Shown here: piece by piece, positions 49,880-58,998 of the stretch | Numbering within the stretch: the first letter of the stretch is position 1 | Layout of the letters: every line of letters starts with the position of its first letter | Notes under the pieces: model-generated | What the model was told of the DNA's origin: nothing | What the model saw: only the letters and a program-made list of their open reading frames with translations | Databases searched by the model: none | Translations under genes and position numbers: made by a program | Source of the DNA: a virus | Direction: 5' to 3' (one strand) | IMG/VR virus record: IMGVR_UViG_3300022701_000122 | Span: 1 to 64,000 of that record | Length of the DNA: 64,000 nucleotides

Positions 49880-50089
49880 TTATGCTGCTTCTGCTTTACT
49901 CGCTTGTTTTTTCTCTCTCTTTTTTATCAAATGCTCAAGCCGACCAATTGTCAGTTCCAAAGTAGTTTTGAATCTTGGAGTTGTTCCTTCAACGCATTTA
50001 AACTCTTCTAAAAATGATAAAGCGTTTTCATAATCTGGAATATACTTAAGAACAACACATGCTAACTCTTTGGAACATCTCTTTTTCAT
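49880..50089 (-). CDS. Small helical protein, 69 residues
   Basis: Basic, helical (CSKELACVVLKYIPDYENAL ... LIKKREKKQASKAEAA), no known domain. Overlaps the preceding gene by 4 bases. Its codon use is less AT-rich than the neighbours. Function unknown. Confidence 0.5.
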   Translation of the reverse strand: MKKRCSKELACVVLKYIPDYENALSFLEEFKCVEGTTPRFKTTLELTIGRLEHLIKKREKKQASKAEAA

Positions 50090-50439
50090 TTCTTTCCCCT
50101 TTTCAATGGATAGTAAGACACATTAATAATTAACTCCTCATTCTTCCTTATATCCAATTTTGGAATAGATATAGATGTTATTCTATCTGAATCAAGACCA
50201 TCTATATCTACATCAAAATATCCACAATTTAGTTTTGACTTAGTTGTAGACGACTCAAACGATTGTGGATCTAATATGGTTATAGTACCACCACTTATAT
50301 TTATTGATAATTTATTTAGATTTATTATTAATGGAAGATCTTTTAATTTATCTATTATATATTCAGTATCTTCAGAATTGAATCTATCTGAAAATAATTT
50401 ATGTAATTCATCATAATCTACATATAATTTATTCTTCAT
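50086..50439 (-). CDS. Hypothetical protein, 117 residues
   Basis: A mixed protein with a helical start (YVDYDELHKLFSDRF) and a beta-rich end (DSDRITSISIPKLDIRKNEE). Overlaps by 4 bases both with the dCTP-deaminase-fold gene upstream and the 69-residue gene downstream, so the three form a tight operon. No function assigned. Confidence 0.5.
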   Translation of the reverse strand: MKNKLYVDYDELHKLFSDRFNSEDTEYIIDKLKDLPLIINLNKLSINISGGTITILDPQSFESSTTKSKLNCGYFDVDIDGLDSDRITSISIPKLDIRKNEELIINVSYYPLKRGKK

Positions 50440-51047
50440 TTTGGTCTTATTTCTTCAGTTGTTGTGATTCGTTTATTTTCTTGCCAAACACCATCGTATG
50501 GAACAGCGCGACCATCTATTGTAAAAAATGCAATAGAAGCAATTCCAAAACCACGTTGAATTCGAACTATGTGATTAAGTACATTATATATCATAAATGA
50601 CAGATAACCCCTATACCCCGGAGATACATTTGTCATTTGCATAATCAGGCCACTTCTGAACATAGTAGTTCTTCTATTACACATTGGAAAGATATTATTT
50701 GGAGTATTTAATCTTTCTAATGTTGTTACAAGATATGGTTTATTTGGATATATAGAGTATATTTGTTTTCCATCAGGGCTAATTTCTGTAGAATTTGCTG
50801 TAATTCTACCAGAAACTAATAATTCAGGAGTATATGTATTTCCGAGATTATCAACATTTTTTAATTCAAACAATTTATCTAATCGTACATCGAATGTTGT
50901 TCCTTCTGGTTTAACTATCGCGTCTTTATCAAAATTTTCAATTAATGGTTTAACATTCTTAACTGATTTTGATTTAAATGTACCTAAAGATAAATCTACT
51001 CCATCTTTTATCATCTTTATGACTTCTCGTATCCCAATGACAGACAT
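50436..51047 (-). CDS. dCTP deaminase / dUTPase-fold protein
   Basis: 203 residues. VKPEGTTFDVRLDKLFEL (the S-x-D-x-R-L-G position), RTTMFRSGL, GYRGYLSFMIYN and a final YDGVWQ match the trimeric dCTP deaminase/dUTPase fold. It would supply dUMP or lower dUTP, a sensible partner of the uracil glycosylase-polymerase. Catalytic residues of dCTP deaminase were not confirmed one by one. Confidence 0.72.
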   Translation of the reverse strand: MSVIGIREVIKMIKDGVDLSLGTFKSKSVKNVKPLIENFDKDAIVKPEGTTFDVRLDKLFELKNVDNLGNTYTPELLVSGRITANSTEISPDGKQIYSIYPNKPYLVTTLERLNTPNNIFPMCNRRTTMFRSGLIMQMTNVSPGYRGYLSFMIYNVLNHIVRIQRGFGIASIAFFTIDGRAVPYDGVWQENKRITTTEEIRPK

Positions 51048-51059
51048 ATCTTTCTCCTT

Positions 51060-51692
51060 TTATTTTTTAATCCATAGCTGCTCATCCCTACCATTCATAA
51101 TATATCCATTTTTCATAATAAAATCATATAATTTATATGTTAATCTTACATCTTGAAGATTATATTGAAGCAGATTAGCATAATCTTTATTCTGATATAA
51201 CTTTGGTGCCAGCGCACTTTCTCCAGTTTTAAAATAATTACCACCAAGTGTCATCTTCGATATAGTCATTAATTTTAGAACGCCTGGTTCGGTTCTCTCA
51301 TTACTTAAAAATGCAGACATCACATCATCTTTTCCAAATTCAGATCGTTTGGCAAGCATGAATATATCAAATTCTCTCCATGATACTATTTTATCATCTA
51401 TTTCCTTTTCAACATGAAATGATAATGGAGATTCAGTTGGTTTTATAACTCTATCATTACCAAGAATATTCATGGTATCAAAACCAATACCATTAAATGA
51501 TATTGTTCTATTTCCATTTAATGTTTCTATCAATCTTGATTTACTTTCTTCATGTAGAAAAAAATCATATCGATCATCTTCTACATAGTAAATTACTGCT
51601 GATGCAAAGCCAAGACCAAATGGATCATCCCAACCCTTTTCCGTTTCATCTGGAACATTTATAATTTCTACATCATATACAATTGTTTTCAT
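51060..51692 (-). CDS. DEDD-family 3'-5' exonuclease
   Basis: 210 residues. Exo I VYDVEI (D-x-E), exo II ISFNGIGFD, exo III YNLQDVRLTYKLYDF match the DnaQ-like fold of the Y subtype. It may be a stand-alone proofreading or RNA/DNA trimming enzyme. Twelve bases upstream of the dCTP-deaminase-fold gene in transcription order. Confidence 0.78.
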   Translation of the reverse strand: MKTIVYDVEIINVPDETEKGWDDPFGLGFASAVIYYVEDDRYDFFLHEESKSRLIETLNGNRTISFNGIGFDTMNILGNDRVIKPTESPLSFHVEKEIDDKIVSWREFDIFMLAKRSEFGKDDVMSAFLSNERTEPGVLKLMTISKMTLGGNYFKTGESALAPKLYQNKDYANLLQYNLQDVRLTYKLYDFIMKNGYIMNGRDEQLWIKK

Positions 51693-51717
51693 ATTTATAT
51701 TCCTATTATATTAAAAT

Positions 51718-51752
51718 ATGAGCTATGGGTATAAATTATTCCCATAGCTCAT
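51718..51752 (-). terminator. Terminator after the 51783 gene
   Basis: ATGAGCTATGGG pairs perfectly with CCCATAGCTCAT around an 11-nt loop; on the minus strand it is followed by ATATTTTAATA. It ends the transcript of 51783-52376. Confidence 0.75.
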
Positions 51753-51782
51753 ATTCTTAATTAATTTATAGTGTAATAAGTA

Positions 51783-52376
51783 TTATACTTCGAGAAACTT
51801 AAGAACACGAGGAACAATCTTTCCAAGTTGTTCCATCGTTCTTTCGAACTCTTTGTCGGTCATTTTCGGATATGTTTCTTTGATGAGTTTTTCATACCCT
51901 GTCATCGTGGTTGTTTCAACAGTTACTGACTCCGACACCGTATTAAATAGACCATCGTCTTCAGATGGAACGTATTCATTCTTTTCCGTTTCAACATCTT
52001 CAACGATTTGATCAACTTCTTCGTGAACTGTTTCTTCATCATTTACTGGAAGATCATGTTCAGCAACTTCTTCTGCCCCAAGTGATTCACTAACTGCATC
52101 GGATACAGTTTCCATTGCTTCGCCAACAGTTTGCTCTTGTGGTTGTTCTTCTTCAACTGCAACTGGTTCAGCGGCAGTTTCAGTCACTTCTCCTTCTACT
52201 CGTTCAGGAGCAGGGACTTCTTCAGTAACAACAGTTTCTTCTTCCACGGGAGTTTCAACAATAACCGTTACATCATTGTTTAAACTCTTAAGATGTTGAG
52301 TTAAAGCATATTTTACTGCCCTGGCGGGAGTAATCATTTTACCATTAATTTCTTTTTTACCATTAATTTCTAACAT
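51783..52376 (-). CDS. Acidic Val/Glu/Pro-rich protein
   Basis: 197 residues. Residues 35-160 are low complexity (ETPVEEETVVTEEVPAPE ...), with a short ordered N-terminus (KEINGKMITPARAVKYALTQH) and C-terminus (YEKLIKETYPKMTDKEFERT). Codon use is less AT-biased than in the neighbours, suggesting high expression. Function unknown. Confidence 0.55.
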   Translation of the reverse strand: MLEINGKKEINGKMITPARAVKYALTQHLKSLNNDVTVIVETPVEEETVVTEEVPAPERVEGEVTETAAEPVAVEEEQPQEQTVGEAMETVSDAVSESLGAEEVAEHDLPVNDEETVHEEVDQIVEDVETEKNEYVPSEDDGLFNTVSESVTVETTTMTGYEKLIKETYPKMTDKEFERTMEQLGKIVPRVLKFLEV

Positions 52377-52397
52377 GATTAATTGCCTCTCAGTTTT

Positions 52398-52967
52398 TTA
52401 ATTATGATTGTTGTTTTTGACTAACTTCTCTCTCCGTGTAACGATACCGTCTTCATTGACGGTGAATATTTCATCTATCCCCTCAGATAGAAGTGGAGCT
52501 TCGTATATTTTATTCATATTATTATGTACTGTTATCCATGTATCTTCACTATTTCCTTTTGGATTTACTAACCGTCTTTTTAGAGATACATCAGTTCCAG
52601 ATCCAAAATTATAACATGCAACATTATAATTATTATCTTTTGCCATTTGTATGAATCTTTTTCTTACACGTTCATTTATGCATGTTCTATCTATTATAAC
52701 TATTGAATTATTTTTCATTGCTTCGTATATAATACTATCTTCTATAATATTGTACATTAGTGAAAAATCTTTTATGTATTTATATTTACCATGAAAACAT
52801 GTGAGTAAATCATCCAAACATACAATTATATATTTACCAAATTTATGAATTATTTGTTTTATTTTTGATGTTTTACCAGTTCCGATATTACCAACCATTA
52901 TTATCATAGTTCTATCATCGAATGATATTTCATTTTCATTTATATTATCGCCATTATTTTCTATCAT
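52398..52967 (-). CDS. P-loop kinase, polynucleotide-kinase-like
   Basis: 189 residues. Walker A MVGNIGTGKTS (about 25-35), IIVCLDDL, IVIIDRTCINERVRKRF (the Walker B/NxxR region of T4 Pnk-type and AAA_33 kinases) and an R-rich lid (SLKRRL). 5'-end phosphorylation of nucleic acid is the best guess. If it acts on RNA it could work with tRNA repair, but no RNA ligase is visible here. Confidence 0.72.
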   Translation of the reverse strand: MIENNGDNINENEISFDDRTMIIMVGNIGTGKTSKIKQIIHKFGKYIIVCLDDLLTCFHGKYKYIKDFSLMYNIIEDSIIYEAMKNNSIVIIDRTCINERVRKRFIQMAKDNNYNVACYNFGSGTDVSLKRRLVNPKGNSEDTWITVHNNMNKIYEAPLLSEGIDEIFTVNEDGIVTRREKLVKNNNHN

Positions 52968-53021
52968 TTTAGTTTAGTCCTCTCTTTCATTATTTAAATT
53001 TATAATATAGTGATTATAATG

Positions 53022-53204
53022 TTAATCTTCTCTTCGTCTATTTTCTCTTTTTATATGTCTATCTATACATTGTTTGAATACATTTCTCATTTCGAATAAA
53101 ATATCTGATCGTTTCATTTGATCAATTTTTATATTTTTTTTCTCTATAAATTCCATAAGATATAAAGATCTATTACTTATAAAATTTTCATCATATTTTG
53201 CCAA
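53022..53204 (-). CDS. Small basic protein, 60 residues
   Basis: Starts at a TTG preceded by GGGGGGTGA. Basic and helical (LYLMEFIEKKNIKIDQMK ... RHIKRENRRRED). No domain. Confidence 0.5.
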   Translation of the reverse strand: MAKYDENFISNRSLYLMEFIEKKNIKIDQMKRSDILFEMRNVFKQCIDRHIKRENRRRED

Positions 53205-53228
53205 TTCAGATCACCCCCCTTTTTTAAA

Positions 53229-53831
53229 TCAGTTAACTAAAAATAAAGATTTTAGTTCTTCAAACGTTGTTACTTCGTTATTATTATTTATGGTATTATT
53301 ATCATCATTTTTTGATTCTTTTTTAGTTTTGGATTTTTTAGATTTATTTTTTGTAACTTTATATTTAGTTAATCCAAATGATTCCATAATTCTATCATAA
53401 TCATCATCAGTTTTTATAAGTTCCATAAGTAAATTTAACTCATATTTTTTCAAATGTGGAAAAAATTTAGAATGAATATCAACATACGAAGTATCACGTT
53501 GTTCACTTTTATAAAAACTGAATTGACGTTTATCGATACGAAACTTCTGTATTATATATTTAATATATATAAAGAATTCTTCTTTATTTAAATACGTTAT
53601 ATTAAACTTATTAAAGTATTTATTGAGAAAGATTGTCAGTTTTCCAAGATTACCAAACATACACAATACAGTTCTTGCGTTTACAATTTTTAAAACATGA
53701 TCTGGTAATTTAGCATTTGGATATGGATTAAATAACCATTCTTTAAATTCCATATAAGGCGATTTTGTTTTTATTTTTGTTTTTTTCTTTTTTGTTTTAG
53801 TTGGAAATTCCGGAAAGTATATTCCATCCAT
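53229..53831 (-). CDS. Hypothetical basic protein, 200 residues
   Basis: Basic at both ends (TKTKKKKTKIKTKS; KNKSKKSKTKKESK) with a helical core (DHVLKIVNARTVLCMFGNLG). The context and charge suggest a nucleic-acid-associated protein, but I recognise no family. It follows the QueC-like gene without a gap. Confidence 0.5.
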   Translation of the reverse strand: MDGIYFPEFPTKTKKKKTKIKTKSPYMEFKEWLFNPYPNAKLPDHVLKIVNARTVLCMFGNLGKLTIFLNKYFNKFNITYLNKEEFFIYIKYIIQKFRIDKRQFSFYKSEQRDTSYVDIHSKFFPHLKKYELNLLMELIKTDDDYDRIMESFGLTKYKVTKNKSKKSKTKKESKNDDNNTINNNNEVTTFEELKSLFLVN

Positions 53832-54608
53832 TTATCTCACTCCTTTCATAAAATCTAAAAATCTAATATATTCAAGTGTTGAAAAATATCTGAATGGATG
53901 AATATTTTTATTTATAGCATCTCCTCTATAACCATCTACTATATTATCATTTCTAAATGGTATAAATATATTTGCATTCGATAATGCCGCAAATCTACGA
54001 AAACAAGCTGGACATGAACAACATCCATAAATTTTTAATCTTCCATTTTTATTAAATTTACCATCTATTGGATTACCATTATATATTCTTGTTTTATTGT
54101 ATATAAAAAACTTACTAAAACAACTATATGTTCTGGTTGCTAAATGTTCTATTATTGGCTCATTTTTTATTACAAATGTTGATACCATTTCAGATTTTTC
54201 TTTATTCCAGAATTCACTAGTTATCATTATCGGTTTATCCATACTCATAGATACTACTATAGATAATCTATTAAATACATCTTCTCTATTATCATTAACT
54301 CTATCATCTTTCATACCATTTATAAATATTTTAGATATATTTGGATACAATGATGATGCTAATGTTGCCATTAATAAATTTCTATTTGGTATATATGCAT
54401 CGTCATGTTCTATATCAGATAAATTTAAATTTTCATATATATAAATATCATTATAAAAATTATTGAGTATTTTTATCTCATTATCAGTATATCTTGATTT
54501 CAATTTAAAATATATTCTTTTAACATTGTATTTTTTTGATAAATAGTGATAACCAAGATAACTATCTAATCCCGGAGTAAATAACTGAATAACTGTTTCT
54601 TTTTCCAT
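53832..54608 (-). CDS. queC: 7-cyano-7-deazaguanine synthase-like (QueC)
   Basis: 258 residues. An ATP-pyrophosphatase P-loop variant QLFTPGLDSYLGY (SGGxDS in most homologues), YIPNRNLLMATLASS, INGMKDDR, and a C-terminal zinc cluster SCF...CCSCPACFRRFAAL. These are QueC landmarks in order. QueC makes preQ0 from CDG and ammonia. With QueE and the DpdA-like protein this outlines 7-deazaguanine DNA modification; QueD and FolE are not in the window. Confidence 0.75.
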   Translation of the reverse strand: MEKETVIQLFTPGLDSYLGYHYLSKKYNVKRIYFKLKSRYTDNEIKILNNFYNDIYIYENLNLSDIEHDDAYIPNRNLLMATLASSLYPNISKIFINGMKDDRVNDNREDVFNRLSIVVSMSMDKPIMITSEFWNKEKSEMVSTFVIKNEPIIEHLATRTYSCFSKFFIYNKTRIYNGNPIDGKFNKNGRLKIYGCCSCPACFRRFAALSNANIFIPFRNDNIVDGYRGDAINKNIHPFRYFSTLEYIRFLDFMKGVR

Positions 54609-54611
54609 TTT

Positions 54612-54857
54612 TTACTCCATTGTTTCTTCTAACACTTTTTGCTTTGCTTCAGCCATTATAGATTTAATTCGTTTATCATTTTCTAATGATTTTTTTCTGA
54701 ATAATTTTAGCATATCTCTTAACACAATTGATTGTTTTCTTGCTTTTAATGCAGTGGATCGCGTTACTTTTCCTGCTTCAGCCAATCTAAAAAATGAACC
54801 GGCTTCTATTTTTATATCTTCAAGCAGTTCATTATATGTTCTTTCTTTTTCTTCCAT
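54612..54857 (-). CDS. Small helical protein resembling phage histone H1-like proteins
   Basis: 81 residues from ATG 54857, which has GGAG upstream; an earlier start at 54881 overlaps the glycosyltransferase stop region. The segment ELLEDIKIEAGSFFRLAEAG ... STALKARKQSIVLRDMLKLF resembles short Hc1/histone-H1-like proteins. Possibly DNA-binding. Sequence is short, so the match is tentative. Confidence 0.5.
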   Translation of the reverse strand: MEEKERTYNELLEDIKIEAGSFFRLAEAGKVTRSTALKARKQSIVLRDMLKLFRKKSLENDKRIKSIMAEAKQKVLEETME

Positions 54858-54858
54858 T

Positions 54859-56088
54859 TTATTCTCCATCGGTAATTCCAAGAAGATTCATAAATTTCTT
54901 TACTGATACTTCTATATCTATTTCTTCAAGACAGCCAGGATTTTTTCTTTGTGCTATAAATGGACATTTTTTAGTTTCATTCTGATGAAAAAAACATGGT
55001 TGATACTTGCATACTACTTTTTCTGGTTCACTGAAATCATAATTTCTATAATATCTCATTCTTACATCAGCAGTGAATGGACCATATAAACCATACACTG
55101 GTTTATTTAGTGCTTCTCCAATATGTATAAATGAAGAATCTATTCCAATAACTCCTTTTGCTCTATTTATAACGGATACAGCATGTTTTATTGATTTAGA
55201 ATGTTCTGATAGATTAAATACATCATCTTTATTTATAGTATAATTTTTAAACAAGTCATCATAAAATTGTTGAAATTTTGGAGAATCGATTATTACAACT
55301 TTCAATCCATAATTAGTTATACCATTTATTAATTGTGACCATTTTCTTGTTGACATTATTCTACATGGATTACTTGCTCTCATTTGAGCAACAACATAGT
55401 CACTTTCTGGTAATATATTATTATGTATTAATGAATCATCTGAAACAAGTTCTATTTTATTATCATCGGAAGTATGATCGAGATCTAATCCAGCAGTTTC
55501 AGAAAATAGATCATAACAATTTTTAACTTGAGCTTCTTTACATCTTTCAATAACCCCTTCAAATGTAATATGATAATTATGATTCATTAATAACTTATAA
55601 CTAAATGGTATAGATTTTATATCATCTACTAATCCATCAGGCCAACATTCTAAAATATCAGTAAATCTTGGAGATGACGCAATCGTTATGTGAACATTTT
55701 CATATGTTCGTTTAATATATTTTACTATGGGTTGTATGAAAAGTAAGTCTCCTATTCCACCAGTTCGCCATATTAGTAACTTTTTATTTGTTAAATCTTC
55801 TCCCCTGTATCTTTTAAAATAATAATTAAATGGTCTTCTGTTTGGTTTAAGAAGTTTTCTTCTTCCAGATTCTCTTGCTCTATGACAATTATTATAAAAA
55901 TTTAATGGCATAGCTAATACAGATCCCTTTTTAATCTGTATTGATTTATCTTGGATATTAAAATATCCATTATGTAATACTTTAGCTAATACCATAAACG
56001 GTGGTTCATCCAATACTTCTTTCAGAGTATCGACATGACCATTTTCTCTTACACTTATACCCAATCTACGCATTGCACCCTTGTTCAT
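54859..56088 (-). CDS. Glycosyltransferase family 9 (heptosyltransferase-like)
   Basis: 409 residues. Residues 95-110 LLIWRTGGIGDLLFIQPIVK and a C-terminal INRAKGVIGIDSSFIHIGEALNKPVYGLYGP are GT9/WaaC-family signatures (GDxxLxxP...; D-S-x-x-H-x-A). A cysteine-bearing tail (CKYQPCFFHQNETKKC) follows. The window also carries an HldE-type heptose kinase, which could make the donor. It reads divergently from the plus-strand sugar genes. Confidence 0.78.
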   Translation of the reverse strand: MNKGAMRRLGISVRENGHVDTLKEVLDEPPFMVLAKVLHNGYFNIQDKSIQIKKGSVLAMPLNFYNNCHRARESGRRKLLKPNRRPFNYYFKRYRGEDLTNKKLLIWRTGGIGDLLFIQPIVKYIKRTYENVHITIASSPRFTDILECWPDGLVDDIKSIPFSYKLLMNHNYHITFEGVIERCKEAQVKNCYDLFSETAGLDLDHTSDDNKIELVSDDSLIHNNILPESDYVVAQMRASNPCRIMSTRKWSQLINGITNYGLKVVIIDSPKFQQFYDDLFKNYTINKDDVFNLSEHSKSIKHAVSVINRAKGVIGIDSSFIHIGEALNKPVYGLYGPFTADVRMRYYRNYDFSEPEKVVCKYQPCFFHQNETKKCPFIAQRKNPGCLEEIDIEVSVKKFMNLLGITDGE

Positions 56089-56130
56089 AAATTGCCCCTT
56101 TCTATTAGTATATGTAAATTAAAATAGAAT

Positions 56131-56146
56131 AGTTTAATGTTTGTCC
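56131..56146 (-). promoter_or_regulatory. Phage promoter motif upstream of the GT9 gene
   Basis: On the minus strand GGACAAACATTAAACT, matching GGACAAAYTNTAAAT with C in the last part, 42 bases before the ATG at 56088. Confidence 0.55.
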
Positions 56147-56177
56147 GCTATTTGTAAAATTAATCCACACTCTGAAA

Positions 56178-56194
56178 AGGACAAATACTAAAAT
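56178..56194 (+). promoter_or_regulatory. Phage promoter motif upstream of the glycosyltransferase operon
   Basis: AGGACAAATACTAAAAT, 24 bases before the ATG at 56219. With the site at 56131 it forms a divergent promoter pair in a 130-base gap. Confidence 0.65.
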
Positions 56195-56218
56195 GAGAAA
56201 TTTATAGAGGGGAAATAT

Positions 56219-57145
56219 ATGAAAAGAAATTTATACGTGATGATCCCAACAAGGGATAGAACTTTATTAACAACTCATACAATATGTTCTATATTAGATA
56301 ATTCTACGAAATTTGATAATATATACATATATGTATTTGATAATTTATCAGAATTAAATAAAAGTAGGTTGGATTTATTTTATAAATTATTAAGAGATAA
56401 AAAAATTCACTATTATTCATATGATACAAATGAATCATTACATAATTGCTTTGGTAAATCAATAGTATTTTATCGATGGCTGATTATGATGAATCAAATG
56501 AATGATCTGAATAAAAAAATGATTAAACCAGTTGGTGTATCAAATTATTATCTTCTTATAGATAATGATATGTTAGTTGGAGAAGATTGGGATTCTCAGT
56601 TTGTAGAAGCTGTAGATAATTTAAATACATTTAATCCAAAAAATACCATACATTTCTGCATTAAGTATCCAGGAGGTATACCATTTAGATTAAGATCAGC
56701 GACACATATTAAAAAATCTGGATCTATAGATGTTATATATGCAGATGGTGGTGGTGGATCTGGTTTTTGGTTTATGGGTCAACATCAAATGGAAAATATA
56801 TATAAAGTTTGGACCATAAATAAAGATATAATATATAATGCATATAATGTTAGAAAACGACATGATACTTCTACATGGAGTTTTATAAGAAAAACTATTG
56901 GACCAAATAATTATATGATGGCTGTTTTGCCAAAAAATAAAGAAGATAATCCATTAGTAATGCATCTTGGTGGATTAAAAGGAATAGGATCAATATGTAA
57001 TACTTTAATGAATCCAAAATTTGGAGAAAATTATTATGAATCAAATCGTGATAGTTTATATACTTATGAAAAAGAATTAAAAGATATGAATCATAAAGAA
57101 ATATTTAATAGATTTAAAAATTCTAAAGCTGTAACTGAATGGTAG
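56219..57145 (+). CDS. Glycosyltransferase, GT-A (family 2-like)
   Basis: 308 residues. The start MIPTRDRTLLTTHTICSILD and YLLIDNDMLVGEDWD (metal-binding D-x-D position) match GT-A enzymes. A Gly-rich DGGGGSGFWF segment follows. It begins a plus-strand run of at least four probable glycosyltransferases. Acceptor unknown: host glycan, virion protein or modified DNA are all possible. Confidence 0.65.
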   Translation: MKRNLYVMIPTRDRTLLTTHTICSILDNSTKFDNIYIYVFDNLSELNKSRLDLFYKLLRDKKIHYYSYDTNESLHNCFGKSIVFYRWLIMMNQMNDLNKKMIKPVGVSNYYLLIDNDMLVGEDWDSQFVEAVDNLNTFNPKNTIHFCIKYPGGIPFRLRSATHIKKSGSIDVIYADGGGGSGFWFMGQHQMENIYKVWTINKDIIYNAYNVRKRHDTSTWSFIRKTIGPNNYMMAVLPKNKEDNPLVMHLGGLKGIGSICNTLMNPKFGENYYESNRDSLYTYEKELKDMNHKEIFNRFKNSKAVTEW

Positions 57146-57160
57146 GAGATATTATATAAA

Positions 57161-58987
57161 ATGATAAAAGAGCAAGAAACAGATATAATAATTGGTGCTG
57201 ATTCTGAAAATTGTAATATAGATTGGTTAAAGAGTATTCATAAATTTAATTCTCGTACAAATATTCATTTGTCTCTTATGGGAAAAAATGCCAAAGAATT
57301 AAGTAATAATGAATTAAAAGATGTAATTCCTTTATTTACATCTTCTTATATTACCAATTCAGTTGGATTTAATTATCCACTTGCTATCAATATAGTTTTG
57401 GCTAATCTTAATAATGATAAATTATTTGATAGATTTATGGTATTAATTGATGGATATTGTTCTGTTAACGTTGCTGCTTTGTATTATGAGCATAAGAAAG
57501 GAAAAGGGCAACATGAGACAAATTTTAATACTCATTTTTCCACTATAAGAACATATTATGATTATCAAGATGATGATAAAAGATTTTCTTTTGATAGATA
57601 TAGAGATATTGATGAAGTAGATGAAAATTTAGGAAGAGCTATCATTGAAAGAGCAAGAGCTATTAAAAAAATTAAAGATAGTGGAGAATTTGTCCCTATA
57701 ATCATATGCAAATTAAAATATCTTGTGCATATGATTAATGGTCTTGAAGAAGAAATGTTCACTGAGATGTCAAGAATTCATTTAATTCATCAACTTAAAA
57801 AATTTGGACTTAAAGAAAAATCATCAAGGCAGACACCAAGCTTATGCTTTAGATATGATAATCAATTAATATTAAATGATATTCAAAGAAGAGATTTAAT
57901 ACTATATAATAAAATACAAACAAAAGATAGGAATGTCGTATTTATACCAAATAATCTTAATAATGAATTTGGAGATACACATAGAATATCTAAGATGATT
58001 GTTACTCCAGATAATATACCAACATGGTATACAAATAGTGAATATCAAAATAAAATTTTATCAGATAGATATAATAAACAGAAAGGGTTAATAGATACAT
58101 TTAACGAACCAAGAGTTCAAAAGAATGTAACCCCAATAAAAGTAACTTCAACTAAATTTAATCCAGATAAACATTCATTAATATTAGTAAATTCTAATTT
58201 AAGAGATATTGCGTATACTGTACCATTTATAAAAGATTTAAATAGATTATCTATTGGTAAAATTGATATATTAACAGATGATAAATTGCGACCAAGTTTA
58301 TATATTATAAATGATAGTAGAATAAGAAATATATATGATGTTAAAGATATAAAATCTAATCTAATAAATTTGAACAGCTATGATAATATATTCAGAACAT
58401 TAAATTGTAATTTAAATATTGGAGATTATAATTGTTTCTATCCAAGTGGCAATTCAAATAATCATCCTGTTAAACAAAATCATAGTATGATAGCAAAATA
58501 TGATATAGATGAATCTGTTCCAAATCCATATTGTAAATATACTATTCCAAAATCTTCTGTATTTAAAAATATGATAGTTTTATCTGGATCTCATATAAAA
58601 GGTACTAATGCTTTATATTTAAAGAATTATATAGGCGCAATATCTAAATTATCAAATGATCAATTCTATAATTTTTTAATCATATCGTTAATCGATGAAC
58701 AAAAAATAAATTTTCCTCCCCATATATCACAAAAAAGAAACGTTAGATTTATAAATAATATAGATTTTATTAAATTAGCTGGATATATATGTATCAGTGA
58801 TTTATCTATAACGACAAATATGTCAAATATGATGTATTTGTCATACTTAACGAAGAAAAATTCATTAGTTTATACTCATTCTGATTATAATAAAGATTTA
58901 CCAAATAGTAACTGGATAAAAATGTTAGATTTTTCTAAATTGAATGATTATGAAGATATAGAGATGATAGTTGGAAAATTAATATAA
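57161..58987 (+). CDS. Two-part putative glycosyltransferase
   Basis: 608 residues. The first part (1-300) is Tyr/Lys/Asp-rich without a clear motif. The second (about 330-608) looks GT-B/GT9-like: SLILVNSNLRDIAYTVPFIK, IVLSGSHIKGTNALYL, and AGYICISDLSITTNMSNMMY, comparable to the D-S-x-x-H-x-A region of heptosyltransferases but with Asn for the usual residues. It may be inactive or specialised. Classification is moderate. Confidence 0.5.
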   Translation: MIKEQETDIIIGADSENCNIDWLKSIHKFNSRTNIHLSLMGKNAKELSNNELKDVIPLFTSSYITNSVGFNYPLAINIVLANLNNDKLFDRFMVLIDGYCSVNVAALYYEHKKGKGQHETNFNTHFSTIRTYYDYQDDDKRFSFDRYRDIDEVDENLGRAIIERARAIKKIKDSGEFVPIIICKLKYLVHMINGLEEEMFTEMSRIHLIHQLKKFGLKEKSSRQTPSLCFRYDNQLILNDIQRRDLILYNKIQTKDRNVVFIPNNLNNEFGDTHRISKMIVTPDNIPTWYTNSEYQNKILSDRYNKQKGLIDTFNEPRVQKNVTPIKVTSTKFNPDKHSLILVNSNLRDIAYTVPFIKDLNRLSIGKIDILTDDKLRPSLYIINDSRIRNIYDVKDIKSNLINLNSYDNIFRTLNCNLNIGDYNCFYPSGNSNNHPVKQNHSMIAKYDIDESVPNPYCKYTIPKSSVFKNMIVLSGSHIKGTNALYLKNYIGAISKLSNDQFYNFLIISLIDEQKINFPPHISQKRNVRFINNIDFIKLAGYICISDLSITTNMSNMMYLSYLTKKNSLVYTHSDYNKDLPNSNWIKMLDFSKLNDYEDIEMIVGKLI

Positions 58988-58998
58988 AGGATTTAAGT

